DNA of 64,000 nt from Prosthecobacter sp. SYSU 5D2. GTDB lineage: Bacteria > Verrucomicrobiota > Verrucomicrobiia > Verrucomicrobiales > Verrucomicrobiaceae. The stretch lies in the NCBI RefSeq assembly GCF_039655865.1, contig NZ_JBBYXL010000010.1:238592-302591 (forward strand), in the 5' to 3' direction. Shown here piece after piece: positions 8,915-16,842 of this stretch (its first letter is position 1; each line of letters starts with the position of its first letter). Below the pieces are notes generated by a model that was given only the letters and a program-made list of their open reading frames with translations, made no database searches and was not told the DNA's origin. The position numbers were made by a program, and so were the translations under genes.

Positions 8915-9688
8915 TCAGCTTGATTTTCGGCAGGATGAGCAGATTTCGTCCCCATCATCCGTCACCCGGAAGTTCAGCGTGCGGTCATCCACCTCGGTTT
9001 TCCCGCAGACTTTGCACTGGTGGAAAAAGGCCGCTCCCGCTGTTGCCTCCGCAAAACGCGCCTTGCGGTTCCCGGTCTTCGCCGCCTGGAGCTGGCCTTT
9101 GACAAAGTCCGGCCCGAAGGTGACAGCGTAGTTAAGCAGGGCGAAAAACATGGGGATCAGGGCCATGGGATTGAGAAGTACCGAAAGTCCCAGCATCACG
9201 GCCGTGAAGATGGCCACCCATTTGATCTTCACCGGCAGGATGAAAAACAGCAGGATTTCCTCATTCGGATAAATTGAGGCAAAGGCAAAAAGGGCCGTCA
9301 GATAAAGCCACATCGCTGTGGGTTCATAGCCAAAAAACACCGCGCCAATGGCCAGTGAAATCATGCCGCCGATGACATACAAATTCACCCGGAAGGCTCC
9401 CCACGCCTCATCCAGCCCCCGTCCAAGCCACATCATGAACAGGGCCCCGATGACCGCAAAAAGCATCGTGCTGCTGGGAATGAAAATGTACGTGAAAAGC
9501 CGCCACACCTGCCCTTGCAACACCAGGTCCGGCCGCATCCGGAGAAATTCCTCATAGGGTTCCCGGGCATTGACGTCCAGAAACATGAAAATCAGCAGCG
9601 TAAAAAGCTGCAGGATGGCAATGGCCTGCAGGATGCCTGGGATGGCAAAACGGCCCAGTTTGGATTCAAGTCGGTCAATCAGTGGCAT
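8915..9688 (-). CDS. Rhomboid-like membrane protein with C-terminal zinc ribbon, probably not a protease
   Basis: 257 residues with about six membrane helices. The segment MMWLGRGLDEAWGAFR resembles the L1-loop and helix 2 region of rhomboids and derlins. The catalytic GxSG serine motif expected further on is absent (the corresponding helix reads AMWLYLTALFAFAS). A C-terminal zinc ribbon follows, with CxxC pairs CKVCGK and CSSC. The membrane core would therefore be a pseudo-rhomboid that binds rather than cleaves membrane partners; this role is inferred. It is the first gene of a likely minus-strand unit with nrdR and the HIT gene. Confidence 0.72.
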   Translation of the reverse strand: MPLIDRLESKLGRFAIPGILQAIAILQLFTLLIFMFLDVNAREPYEEFLRMRPDLVLQGQVWRLFTYIFIPSSTMLFAVIGALFMMWLGRGLDEAWGAFRVNLYVIGGMISLAIGAVFFGYEPTAMWLYLTALFAFASIYPNEEILLFFILPVKIKWVAIFTAVMLGLSVLLNPMALIPMFFALLNYAVTFGPDFVKGQLQAAKTGNRKARFAEATAGAAFFHQCKVCGKTEVDDRTLNFRVTDDGDEICSSCRKSS

Positions 9689-9744
9689 GTGGGGAATCCT
9701 ATACGTCTAGCACCACCCAGCTGCGAATGCGAAAGCGGATTTCT

Positions 9745-10686
9745 TCACGGCTCCTCCAGCCAGATGACGCGCAGGCCCAGCCTGGCTGCCGCCTTTCTCC
9801 CCTCCTCTGGACCCAGCACCATGAGTGCCGTGGCGTAGCCGTCCGCCAGCAGACAGCTCGGGTGAATGACTGAGACGGACACCAGCTTATGCTCCACCGG
9901 GCGGCCAGTGCGCGGGTCCACGATGTGGCTATATGTCCGGCCCTCTTTTTCATGCCGGTGCCGGTAGCTGCCGCTGGTGGCGATGCAGGCATCCTTGAGA
10001 GGTATATGTTCCAGGGTTTCCCCGGGTGCTCCGTCCGGGGCCTGAATACCCACCTGCCACGGCCCTCCGCCCGGTGCATGACCCACCGCCACCACCTCCC
10101 CGCCGACCTCTAGGAGGAAGTCCGTCAGCCCCTCCTCCTTCAGCCTGCTCACCAGTTCATTCATGACAAATCCCTCGACCACAGCCGCGACATGTATGCG
10201 CAGGCCCGGATCATCCTTCTTCAGCGCCGGGGGTGCTTCACGCCACTTAAGATGCCCCCATCCAATCCTGTTTTGCAGTCCCGGTTTTAGTCCGTCTCCT
10301 CCAAGCATTCCAAACCCCAGTGCCTCCACCGCTCCCCCCACGGTAACATCCAGCGCTCCCGCCGTTTCCAGGCTCATATCATGCGTTGCCTTCGCCACAG
10401 CCACGAGTTCCTCGGGTACCGGAAACCAGTCCGTGCTCTGGCTGTCATTAAATTGCGACAGGGGCGAATCCGCCTTCCAATGCGAAAACACCGCCTCCCG
10501 CTGGTCCAGGTGCGTTTGAATCATCCGCCTCGTCTCCTCTTTCCCGCCTGCCGCCTGTAAACTCCAGGTCGTGCCCATCGTCGGACCACCCAGGCTCACG
10601 GGCTTTTCCCGGTTGCAGGCCGGGAATGTCATCATCAGCACGAACAATGCGAACCGGCGGATCGTCGGCTGCAAAGTCGTGTTCAT
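9745..10686 (-). CDS. apbE: FAD:protein FMN transferase, lipoprotein type
   Basis: About 313 residues from the ATG at 10686. The N-terminus ends in a lipoprotein-like MMTFPAC, so the protein is probably anchored outside the cytoplasmic membrane. ApbE motifs are present: PTMGTTWSL near the start, GALDVTVGGAVEALGFG, FLLEVGGEVVAVG, YSHIVDPRTGRPVEH and LADGYATALMVLG. The enzyme attaches FMN covalently to Ser/Thr of flavoproteins such as NqrB/NqrC or RnfG; none is encoded in the window. It lies 35 bp downstream of serA on the same strand. Confidence 0.92.
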   Translation of the reverse strand: MNTTLQPTIRRFALFVLMMTFPACNREKPVSLGGPTMGTTWSLQAAGGKEETRRMIQTHLDQREAVFSHWKADSPLSQFNDSQSTDWFPVPEELVAVAKATHDMSLETAGALDVTVGGAVEALGFGMLGGDGLKPGLQNRIGWGHLKWREAPPALKKDDPGLRIHVAAVVEGFVMNELVSRLKEEGLTDFLLEVGGEVVAVGHAPGGGPWQVGIQAPDGAPGETLEHIPLKDACIATSGSYRHRHEKEGRTYSHIVDPRTGRPVEHKLVSVSVIHPSCLLADGYATALMVLGPEEGRKAAARLGLRVIWLEEP

Positions 10687-10720
10687 AAGGCCTGTCGGCT
10701 GTCCGCCGGGCACAATCCCA

Positions 10721-12331
10721 TCACACCACCACGCTATGCAGACGGCTGATGCCTTCGATGGCCTCCAATTCGCCGAGGACGGACTGGCTGGGGGTGGAGT
10801 CCAGGGTCAGGAGGGTCAGCGCGGTGCCACCTTCCTTGTTCCGGCTAAGGGACATGTCGGCGATGTTAATCTTGTGCTTGCCCAGGATGGTGGAATAAGC
10901 GGCGATCATGCCGGGGCGGTCCTGGTTTTCAATCAGCAGCAGTGTACCTTCAGGACGGGTCTCGATGTGGCGGCCGTTCACCTTCACGATGCGCGGCTCC
11001 CCGGCAAAGAAGGTGCCCGCGATGCTGGCGGTCTCCGTGCCGTTGCTGGCCTGGACTTCGATGAGGTCGGTGAATTCGCTGGCATCCGGCACGCGACTTT
11101 CCGTGGTGCGCAGGCCCAGGTTTTCAGCCACGCCGTTGGCGTTGATGTAGTTTACCTGCTCGGCCCCGACGGCGCGCTCCAGGAAGCCTTTCAGCACGGA
11201 ACGGGAAATGAGGGTGGTATCGCCGGTGCCCACTTTGCCGCTGTAATTGATGCGCACCACATTGGAACGCTGCGGGGCGAACTGGGAGAGCAGGCGGCCC
11301 AAAAGCTCGCCAAATTTCAGGAACGGGCCCAAATCGGCGAGGGTCTTCGGGTCCACGTTTGGCATGTTCACCGCGTTCACCACGGTGCCCTGGAGAAGGT
11401 GCGCCTTGATGACTTCAGCGATCTCGATACCCACATTTTCCTGAGCTTCCTCAGTGGAGGCACCCAGGTGCGGAGTGAAGACCGTGTTCGGGGCCTTCAG
11501 CAGCGGATAGTCAGCCGGGGGCGGCTCCACTTCAAAAACGTCCAGGGCGGCTCCGGCGATGGTGCCATTGTTCAGGGCCTCGGCCAGGGCGGCGTCGTCA
11601 ATCAGGCCACCACGGGCGCAGTTGATGATGCGGCAGCTTTTTTTCAGCGAGGCCAGGCGCTTCGCATTGATCATGTGCTTCGTCTCCGGAGTCAGCGGCA
11701 TGTGCATGGTGATGTAGTCTGCCTGCACGATGGCGGCATCCAGGTCTTCACACAGCTCCACGCCCAGGCTCTCGGCACGGTTTTTGGAAAGATAAGGATC
11801 ATAGGCCACCACGCGCATGCCGAAGGCCTTCGCGCGCTTGGCGAATTCCGCGCCGATGCGGCCCATGCCGAGCACGACGAGGGTCTTGCCATACACTTCC
11901 GTGCCCTGGAAGCTCTTGCGGTCCCATTTGCCGCTGACGATGGTCGCATGCGCCTGGGGCGTCTTGCGGGAAAGGGCCATCATGAGGGTGAAGGCCTGCT
12001 CAGCCGTGGAGATCGTGTTGCCGCCGGGGGTGTTCATCACCACCACGCCGCGCTTGCTGGCCACGGGGACGTCAATGTTATCCACACCCACACCGGCCCG
12101 GCCCACCACCTTCAGCAGAGGTGCGGCGTCCAGCACCTTCGCGGTCACTTTGGCACCGCTGCGGACGATGATGGCATGGGCATCGCGGGAGGCCTCGATC
12201 ATGGCGTCTTCCGCCTTCAGGTCCATGTTCACTTCCACGGAAAAGGAGGGCTCCGCTTTGAGGAGATCAATGCCTTTGCTCGAAATGGGGTCGTTATTAC
12301 CGGCGATGAGAATCTTGAACTGCTGGGCCAT
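10721..12331 (-). CDS. serA: D-3-phosphoglycerate dehydrogenase
   Basis: 536 residues, the long SerA form: catalytic and NAD-binding domains, then a serine-binding intervening domain and a C-terminal ACT domain. Visible motifs are GRAGVGVDNIDVPVASKRG, the Rossmann loop LGMGRIG, the helix INCARGGLIDDAALAEAL and the catalytic histidine region TPHLGAST. The ACT part begins at about GTLLLIENQDRPGMIAAYST. It oxidises 3-phosphoglycerate in the first step of serine synthesis, and the ACT domain allows serine feedback. The ATG at 12331 is chosen (MAQQFKILIAGNN). Confidence 0.97.
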   Translation of the reverse strand: MAQQFKILIAGNNDPISSKGIDLLKAEPSFSVEVNMDLKAEDAMIEASRDAHAIIVRSGAKVTAKVLDAAPLLKVVGRAGVGVDNIDVPVASKRGVVVMNTPGGNTISTAEQAFTLMMALSRKTPQAHATIVSGKWDRKSFQGTEVYGKTLVVLGMGRIGAEFAKRAKAFGMRVVAYDPYLSKNRAESLGVELCEDLDAAIVQADYITMHMPLTPETKHMINAKRLASLKKSCRIINCARGGLIDDAALAEALNNGTIAGAALDVFEVEPPPADYPLLKAPNTVFTPHLGASTEEAQENVGIEIAEVIKAHLLQGTVVNAVNMPNVDPKTLADLGPFLKFGELLGRLLSQFAPQRSNVVRINYSGKVGTGDTTLISRSVLKGFLERAVGAEQVNYINANGVAENLGLRTTESRVPDASEFTDLIEVQASNGTETASIAGTFFAGEPRIVKVNGRHIETRPEGTLLLIENQDRPGMIAAYSTILGKHKINIADMSLSRNKEGGTALTLLTLDSTPSQSVLGELEAIEGISRLHSVVV

Positions 12332-12426
12332 AGGGGCGCGCAAAGTAGGCGGTTTTGCCAGGGTGGCAAGTGGCAGGTGAAAATCTGGTCAACTGCGGGT
12401 GATGGCAACCGGAGGTGCCGTCGGGT

Positions 12427-13713
12427 TTATTCCATCAGAGAAAAATCATAACCCGTCTGCGCGGTGCCCAGCAGGTACTCTGTCAGAGGGGTGCCGCTGT
12501 CATTCAGGCGCAGCAGCAGGTAGTCATGGTGGTCCAGGTCCAGCCGGGAATCAATTTTCCACATCTGCGGTTCACCAGAGTGCACCAGTTTCACGGCCGC
12601 TGGCACGGAAAGCAGCAGATGCGCTTCAGGATGCTCCCGCAAGAAACGGATCAGTTCTTCCTGGGAGCTGGCCTTTTTGGTATCCGGTCGGTCGGTCAAC
12701 ATTTCATGCATCACAGCATCGCCGACAATGAAAAGATCATTTCCGCCCTGATGGGCATCCAGCCAGGCGGCCACCGTTTGCTGGTGGGCATCCTGGCTTT
12801 GCTCAACCTTCTGATAAACCAGCGCACTGACCGCCACGGTCGCCGCCACGCCCAGGGAGACCCACAGCCCGCGCCAATGAGGATCATGGGAGGACAGGTC
12901 ATCCGTCTTTGAAACCCACATCGGCGTGCGGCGCGCCTGGATATAAGCCTCTGAGCCGAGGGAGGGAAACAGGCCTCCCCAAAACTGGTTCAGCCGCAGC
13001 CACCAGTGGCAGTTTTCCAGAGGGTTTCCGGTGATGCGGGCGAAGTGGCTGCCAGTGATGAATTCCGGTGCCAGACCGGCATCTGCGGCCAGGTTTTTCC
13101 AACGGAGAGGGGACAAAACCGTGATGTGGCCACCATGGGCCAGCTTGCCCTTTTGCAGGCGCTTTCTAAAATACCTTTCCCGCCACTTCGCCAGCCAGTC
13201 CGGCATGGTGGGGGAGCCACCAAGGAAGATGCCGTCAGGCTTCAGCAGGCGGCTGATTTCCGCGATCGTGGCCCCGGGCCGGGGGAGGTGCTCAAAGACA
13301 TGCAGGCTCACCACCGCATCCGCTATGCCTGAAGGCAGGGGCAGGGACTCGTCAAAATTGGCGTGATGCACCTCGTCGTATCCCGCCAGGTCCCTGACCT
13401 CCGGGCGAGGATTCCAGTCCAGGCCGATCCAGCGGTCCACCACTCCCTCCGGCGTAAAGTGCTTCAGCCATCCCCGCTCACAGCCCACATCCACCACCTG
13501 CAGTGGCCGGCCCAGGCGCCGTGCCTCCCTGGCCAGCGCCTGCCCGGCCCACCAGTAGCGCACCAGCCGCACAGAATAAGCCGCGTTGTTCAGGTGCTGC
13601 TTCAGCCGGGATTGTGTTTGGGCGGGCAGCCGGGCCAAGATTTCACTGAAGGGAACAAGCGGGAAGTGAAGAAACGGAAATCTGGAGCGCATAGGTTCTG
13701 GGAGAGCTGGCAT
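12427..13713 (-). CDS. SAM methyltransferase fused to a membrane-anchored C-terminal domain
   Basis: 428 residues. Residues ~65-215 form a class I methyltransferase: motif I VVDVGCERG, acidic IGLDWN, and the Methyltransf_11 hallmark VVSLHVFEHLPRPG with SRLLKPDGIFLGGSP. One membrane helix follows near residue 285 (LWVSLGVAATVAVSALVYQ), then a ~130-residue soluble end (DLFIVGDAVMHEMLTDRP). That end recalls the C-terminal soluble part of ArnT/PMT-type glycosyltransferases, though the match is weak. The substrate may be an envelope lipid or glycan; this is inference. A second in-frame ATG at 13692 is possible. Confidence 0.8.
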   Translation of the reverse strand: MPALPEPMRSRFPFLHFPLVPFSEILARLPAQTQSRLKQHLNNAAYSVRLVRYWWAGQALAREARRLGRPLQVVDVGCERGWLKHFTPEGVVDRWIGLDWNPRPEVRDLAGYDEVHHANFDESLPLPSGIADAVVSLHVFEHLPRPGATIAEISRLLKPDGIFLGGSPTMPDWLAKWRERYFRKRLQKGKLAHGGHITVLSPLRWKNLAADAGLAPEFITGSHFARITGNPLENCHWWLRLNQFWGGLFPSLGSEAYIQARRTPMWVSKTDDLSSHDPHWRGLWVSLGVAATVAVSALVYQKVEQSQDAHQQTVAAWLDAHQGGNDLFIVGDAVMHEMLTDRPDTKKASSQEELIRFLREHPEAHLLLSVPAAVKLVHSGEPQMWKIDSRLDLDHHDYLLLRLNDSGTPLTEYLLGTAQTGYDFSLME

Positions 13714-13850
13714 CGTTACGATGCAGTTTTTGCCGGAGAAGCAAAAAACAAGCCCTGCTGGTTACTTTTTGTTCCATGCAGGGATACACCAGGGCTCTGC
13801 TAGAATGAACTAAGCTTCGGTGATTCAATGCCTAACAAGCTTCCACCCGC

Positions 13851-13885
13851 AAAAAAAACAGGCGGGGAGTGACCTCCCCGCCTGT
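13851..13885 (-). terminator. Rho-independent terminator of the EF-hand gene
   Basis: A perfect 11-bp GC-rich stem (13858-13868 with 13875-13885) and 6-nt loop, followed on the minus strand by eight T residues. It lies 40 bp past the stop of the EF-hand gene. Confidence 0.93.
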
Positions 13886-13925
13886 CATGTTATTTAAAGG
13901 ACGACATTCATGTCATCGCTGGCCG

Positions 13926-14645
13926 TTATTCAGGGCGTTTGTTATCGTCGGCATTGCCGGTGCTGCCGCCCGTGCTTCCTGAGGTGCTGCCAGCGGTGCC
14001 GGGGCCGGTGCCATTGCGGCCGACGCTTGTGGAGCTGCTGGCATCGCGGGTCACCTCTGGATTCGCGGGGGAGGTGCGGGCGTATTCCTCTGTGCTGAGC
14101 TTGCCGTCGCCGTTGGCATCCAGCTTGCGGAATAGCTCCTCGTTGCTGAGGGGCTGCACGTCTTCACGTTCAGCATCGTTGCTGGTGCCGGTGATGCCGC
14201 CCGTACTGCCGGTAGTGCTTCCTGGCGTGCCTGGACCCGTGCCATTGCGCCCGGCGGTGGTGGAGCTGCTGGCATCCCGTGCAGGGGTGGTCTGCGGCTG
14301 GGAGTGGCTGGCGAATTCCTCCTGAGTCAGGCTGCCGTCGCTGTTGGCATCCAGCTTGGAGAACTGCTCACGCGCGCTGTCGCTGATGTCTGCACTGATG
14401 CCGGTGGCGGCAGTGCTTGCATTGGGCCGGGCATTTTGTGCGGCATCCGTCGTGTTGGCGGGGTTTGCGGAGTCCCGGTTGGCTGCGTCTGTGGTTGTGC
14501 TGGGGGTGTTAGGCTGCTCAACCTGCGCTGCCGGGGCCGTGGTGCCTGCCTGGGGAACCGGGACGGAGGTTGTCTGGGCCAGAAGCAGAGCTGGGGCAGA
14601 TACCAGGCCGGCTGCAATCAAAGTTTTTACAAGCGTCGTTTTCAT
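13926..14645 (-). CDS. Exported EF-hand protein with duplicated EF-hand plus Ser/Thr/Gly linker module
   Basis: 239 residues. A signal peptide (LIAAGLVSAPALLLAQ) is followed by a low-complexity Thr/Ala/Asn/Pro region. Two canonical Ca2+-binding loops follow: LDANSDGSLTQEEF and LDANGDGKLSTEEY. Each is followed by the same ~30-residue linker (RDASSST..GRNGTGPGT.GST), so an EF-hand plus linker unit has been duplicated. It is probably periplasmic or surface-located and Ca2+-binding. The gene is monocistronic, with a strong terminator downstream and ~360 bp of non-coding DNA upstream. Confidence 0.85.
   Translation of the reverse strand: MKTTLVKTLIAAGLVSAPALLLAQTTSVPVPQAGTTAPAAQVEQPNTPSTTTDAANRDSANPANTTDAAQNARPNASTAATGISADISDSAREQFSKLDANSDGSLTQEEFASHSQPQTTPARDASSSTTAGRNGTGPGTPGSTTGSTGGITGTSNDAEREDVQPLSNEELFRKLDANGDGKLSTEEYARTSPANPEVTRDASSSTSVGRNGTGPGTAGSTSGSTGGSTGNADDNKRPE
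13957..14279 (-). repeat. Two direct copies of the EF-hand protein linker
   Basis: Positions 13957-14048 and 14188-14279 (92 bp each, 231 bp apart) are near-identical within the EF-hand gene. They encode the RDASSST-to-GSTGG linker. The copies have diverged at several third positions, so the duplication is not brand new. Confidence 0.8.
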
Positions 14646-15004
14646 ATCAAGATTTGGTTTTAATTAGGGTTAGACTGCGGGCTTGATGGGGTGGATAGAC
14701 CACCCGCAGTTGTTAATTCTTCGCCCTGGCCGCTGGAGGCGGACCCCTTTGTTTTGAAAATAAGCAGATGAAAAAACGCGGTTATCTCCGGTATCCGGTT
14801 GTCCTGTGGCCAAAGTAAGGACCGGCCTTTTGACCGCCCAAAAATCCCGCAGCGGCATCAGCCAGCCGTCCGAAAACAGCAGTGGCGGCACAAAGCCAGA
14901 GGAAGAAAATCCCGGGGCCAGCAGGACGACAGGGAAGGAGGGCCAGAGCGCCAGCAGGACATCATGTTGAAAGCACAGACCTGCTGAAAATGCCGTTCAA
15001 CGTT
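14646..15004. other. Non-coding interval
   Basis: 359 bp between the start of the EF-hand gene and the stop of the pseudopilin gene. It should contain the EF-hand promoter near 14646-14720 on the minus strand. I see no supported gene here; a 73-codon minus-strand frame at 14670-14891 has no family resemblance. No tRNA-like or riboswitch-like structure was recognised. Confidence 0.5.
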
Positions 15005-15406
15005 TCACTTCTTTTCAGGCAGGTACACGGGCTCGTTGCCTGACCAGTCCAGGTACTTCAAGGCTCCGCTGATCTCCTCTTCCCTTAATGGGCTGAGCCG
15101 GAAAGTCCTGCCTGTAAATGTGCCGGACGTGGGCGAGGTTCCCTTAATTAAATTTTCAATGGTCCCACGCATGTCCCCATCATCCACCACCGGGGCCCCA
15201 GCAGCCAGCGCGGCTGACGTGAGACTGACCACTTCCTGGGCATTCCTTTGGTCGCGAACCTGCTCGATCGCTTCTCGATGATCTCCCCCTAGCAGTGCCA
15301 TGGAGACCGCCGCGAGGATTCCTATAAGCGCAATGACAATCAGCATCTCTACGAGACTGAATGCCCTGGCGTGTGCGGAATGCGGTAATTTGAAACAAAG
15401 ATTCAC
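15005..15406 (-). CDS. Type II/IV pseudopilin-like protein
   Basis: 133 residues with a class III signal and prepilin helix, FSLVEMLIVIALIGILAAV, including the Glu at +5. The residue before the cleavage point is Ala rather than the usual Gly. The ~95-residue soluble part is short, as in minor pseudopilins or the prepilin-like proteins frequent in Verrucomicrobiota. No secretion ATPase, platform protein or prepilin peptidase is nearby, so it must use machinery encoded elsewhere. An AT-rich ~230-bp region lies upstream and probably carries its promoter. Confidence 0.83.
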   Translation of the reverse strand: MNLCFKLPHSAHARAFSLVEMLIVIALIGILAAVSMALLGGDHREAIEQVRDQRNAQEVVSLTSAALAAGAPVVDDGDMRGTIENLIKGTSPTSGTFTGRTFRLSPLREEEISGALKYLDWSGNEPVYLPEKK

Positions 15407-15646
15407 AGTTTAATTTCCGTATTGACTATGATTAAATTAACATACAAAAGCGAAAAGAAAACTCTCTTCTAGTTTGCTGATACACAAAAAGCTGCGGACC
15501 GATGGCATATCTTAGGAAATTAGCTTGCCAACAACTCATATAGGTTGTAGCCTTATTTTTACCTCACTTGAAGAGAGTAGGCGAACTTTCAGTTTTCAGA
15601 CAAATTAGCTGGCGCAAGGCGGCTCTCTCGCCATCCAGTGAGAATA

Positions 15647-16777
15647 ATGGACCTGACTTTTGTCTTTCCCTGCCTCAATGAGAGCCGCACCATTGCTTTA
15701 TGCATCAATGCGGTGCGTGCTTCTTTGCAGGCGGATACCTCCCTCAAGTATGAGATCGTCGTCGCTGATAACGGCAGCACGGATGATTCACGCCAGATCG
15801 CGACCAGTCTGGGTGCCAGGGTCGTGCCGGTGGCCCAGAGGGGATATGGGGCGGCGCTGCGTGGCGGGATCGAGGCTGCCGAGGGCAAGTACGTCATGTT
15901 TGCGGATGCCGATGGCACCTACTTCTACGAGCACGCCCTGGAGTTATACAAAACCACTTCGAAAGCGGATGCGGACATGGGCATAGCCTCCCGCATGAAG
16001 GGTAAAATTGAGCCCGGAGCCATGCCCTATTTGCACCGGGTGCTGGGTACGCCGGTGCTGACCACGCTCATCAACGTTCTTTTCAAAGGCAGGCTCAGTG
16101 ATTGCAATTCGGGCTTTCGCTGCCTGAAAAAGACCGCTTACCTGACGTGGGATATCCGCGCCAGCGGAATGGAATTCGCCTCCGAGCTGCTGATCAAAGC
16201 GCTCAAGCATAAAGCTAGCACGGTGGAGATCGTCTCCGGTCTGCGCCCTGCTCCTGTGGACCGGGTGCCGCACCTGCGCACCTGGCGGGATGGCATGAGG
16301 CACCTGCTTTTCATTCTCTCAGAAAGGCCGCGCATGTTTGAACTGAAGGGCCTGACTTTGATTGTCCTCGCCTCCGTTCTCCAGGCCATGGCGGCCATCA
16401 CCGGGCCGATCAACCTGGTCGGGTTGAACATCTTTAACATCCACAGCCAGGTGCTGTTGCTGCTGACCGCCCTGCTGGGCACGCAGATCTACATGCTCTC
16501 GGCCGCCATGTTTCTCCAGAAAACGGAGAAGCCACGCGCCATCACCCGTAGGCTGATCGAGATGGATGAAGGCAGCCTCTTCTTCCTTCTGGCCAGTCTG
16601 ATGGCGGCCATCGGCGCCGTTTTTGCCTGGCTGTTCATCGTCTGGGCGCGGTCGGGTTTCGGCGGGCTGAACGAGATCGGCCCTCTGGTCATCTGGATGC
16701 ATTTCCTGGCCGTGCCGGCGGTCATCGCCTTTGGCATGCTGGGGGTGCATATCCTCCGCAAGGGGCGTCTGGGATGA
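15647..16777 (+). CDS. GT2 family glycosyltransferase with C-terminal membrane helices
   Basis: 376 residues. The N-terminal ~230 residues are a GT2/DPM1-like domain: FVFPCLNESRTIALC, VVADNGSTDDSRQIA, YGAALRGGIEAAEG and the metal-binding FADADGTY. The C-terminal ~140 residues have about four membrane helices. Such proteins often transfer a sugar to polyprenyl phosphate at the inner membrane. The ATG at 15647 aligns with the family start; a GTG lies nine bases upstream. The symporter gene follows after 65 bp. Confidence 0.9.
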   Translation: MDLTFVFPCLNESRTIALCINAVRASLQADTSLKYEIVVADNGSTDDSRQIATSLGARVVPVAQRGYGAALRGGIEAAEGKYVMFADADGTYFYEHALELYKTTSKADADMGIASRMKGKIEPGAMPYLHRVLGTPVLTTLINVLFKGRLSDCNSGFRCLKKTAYLTWDIRASGMEFASELLIKALKHKASTVEIVSGLRPAPVDRVPHLRTWRDGMRHLLFILSERPRMFELKGLTLIVLASVLQAMAAITGPINLVGLNIFNIHSQVLLLLTALLGTQIYMLSAAMFLQKTEKPRAITRRLIEMDEGSLFFLLASLMAAIGAVFAWLFIVWARSGFGGLNEIGPLVIWMHFLAVPAVIAFGMLGVHILRKGRLG

Positions 16778-16842
16778 GGCAGGCCAAGAAGTAATCACAA
16801 ATTTCTTGGCGGCCTGGGGAATCCACTGCGAGATTGCGGACC

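Noticed and set aside
10571..12451. 626-codon plus-strand frame
   Set aside because: Antisense to serA, a well-conserved gene; the translation is low-complexity His/Gly/Val with no family resemblance.
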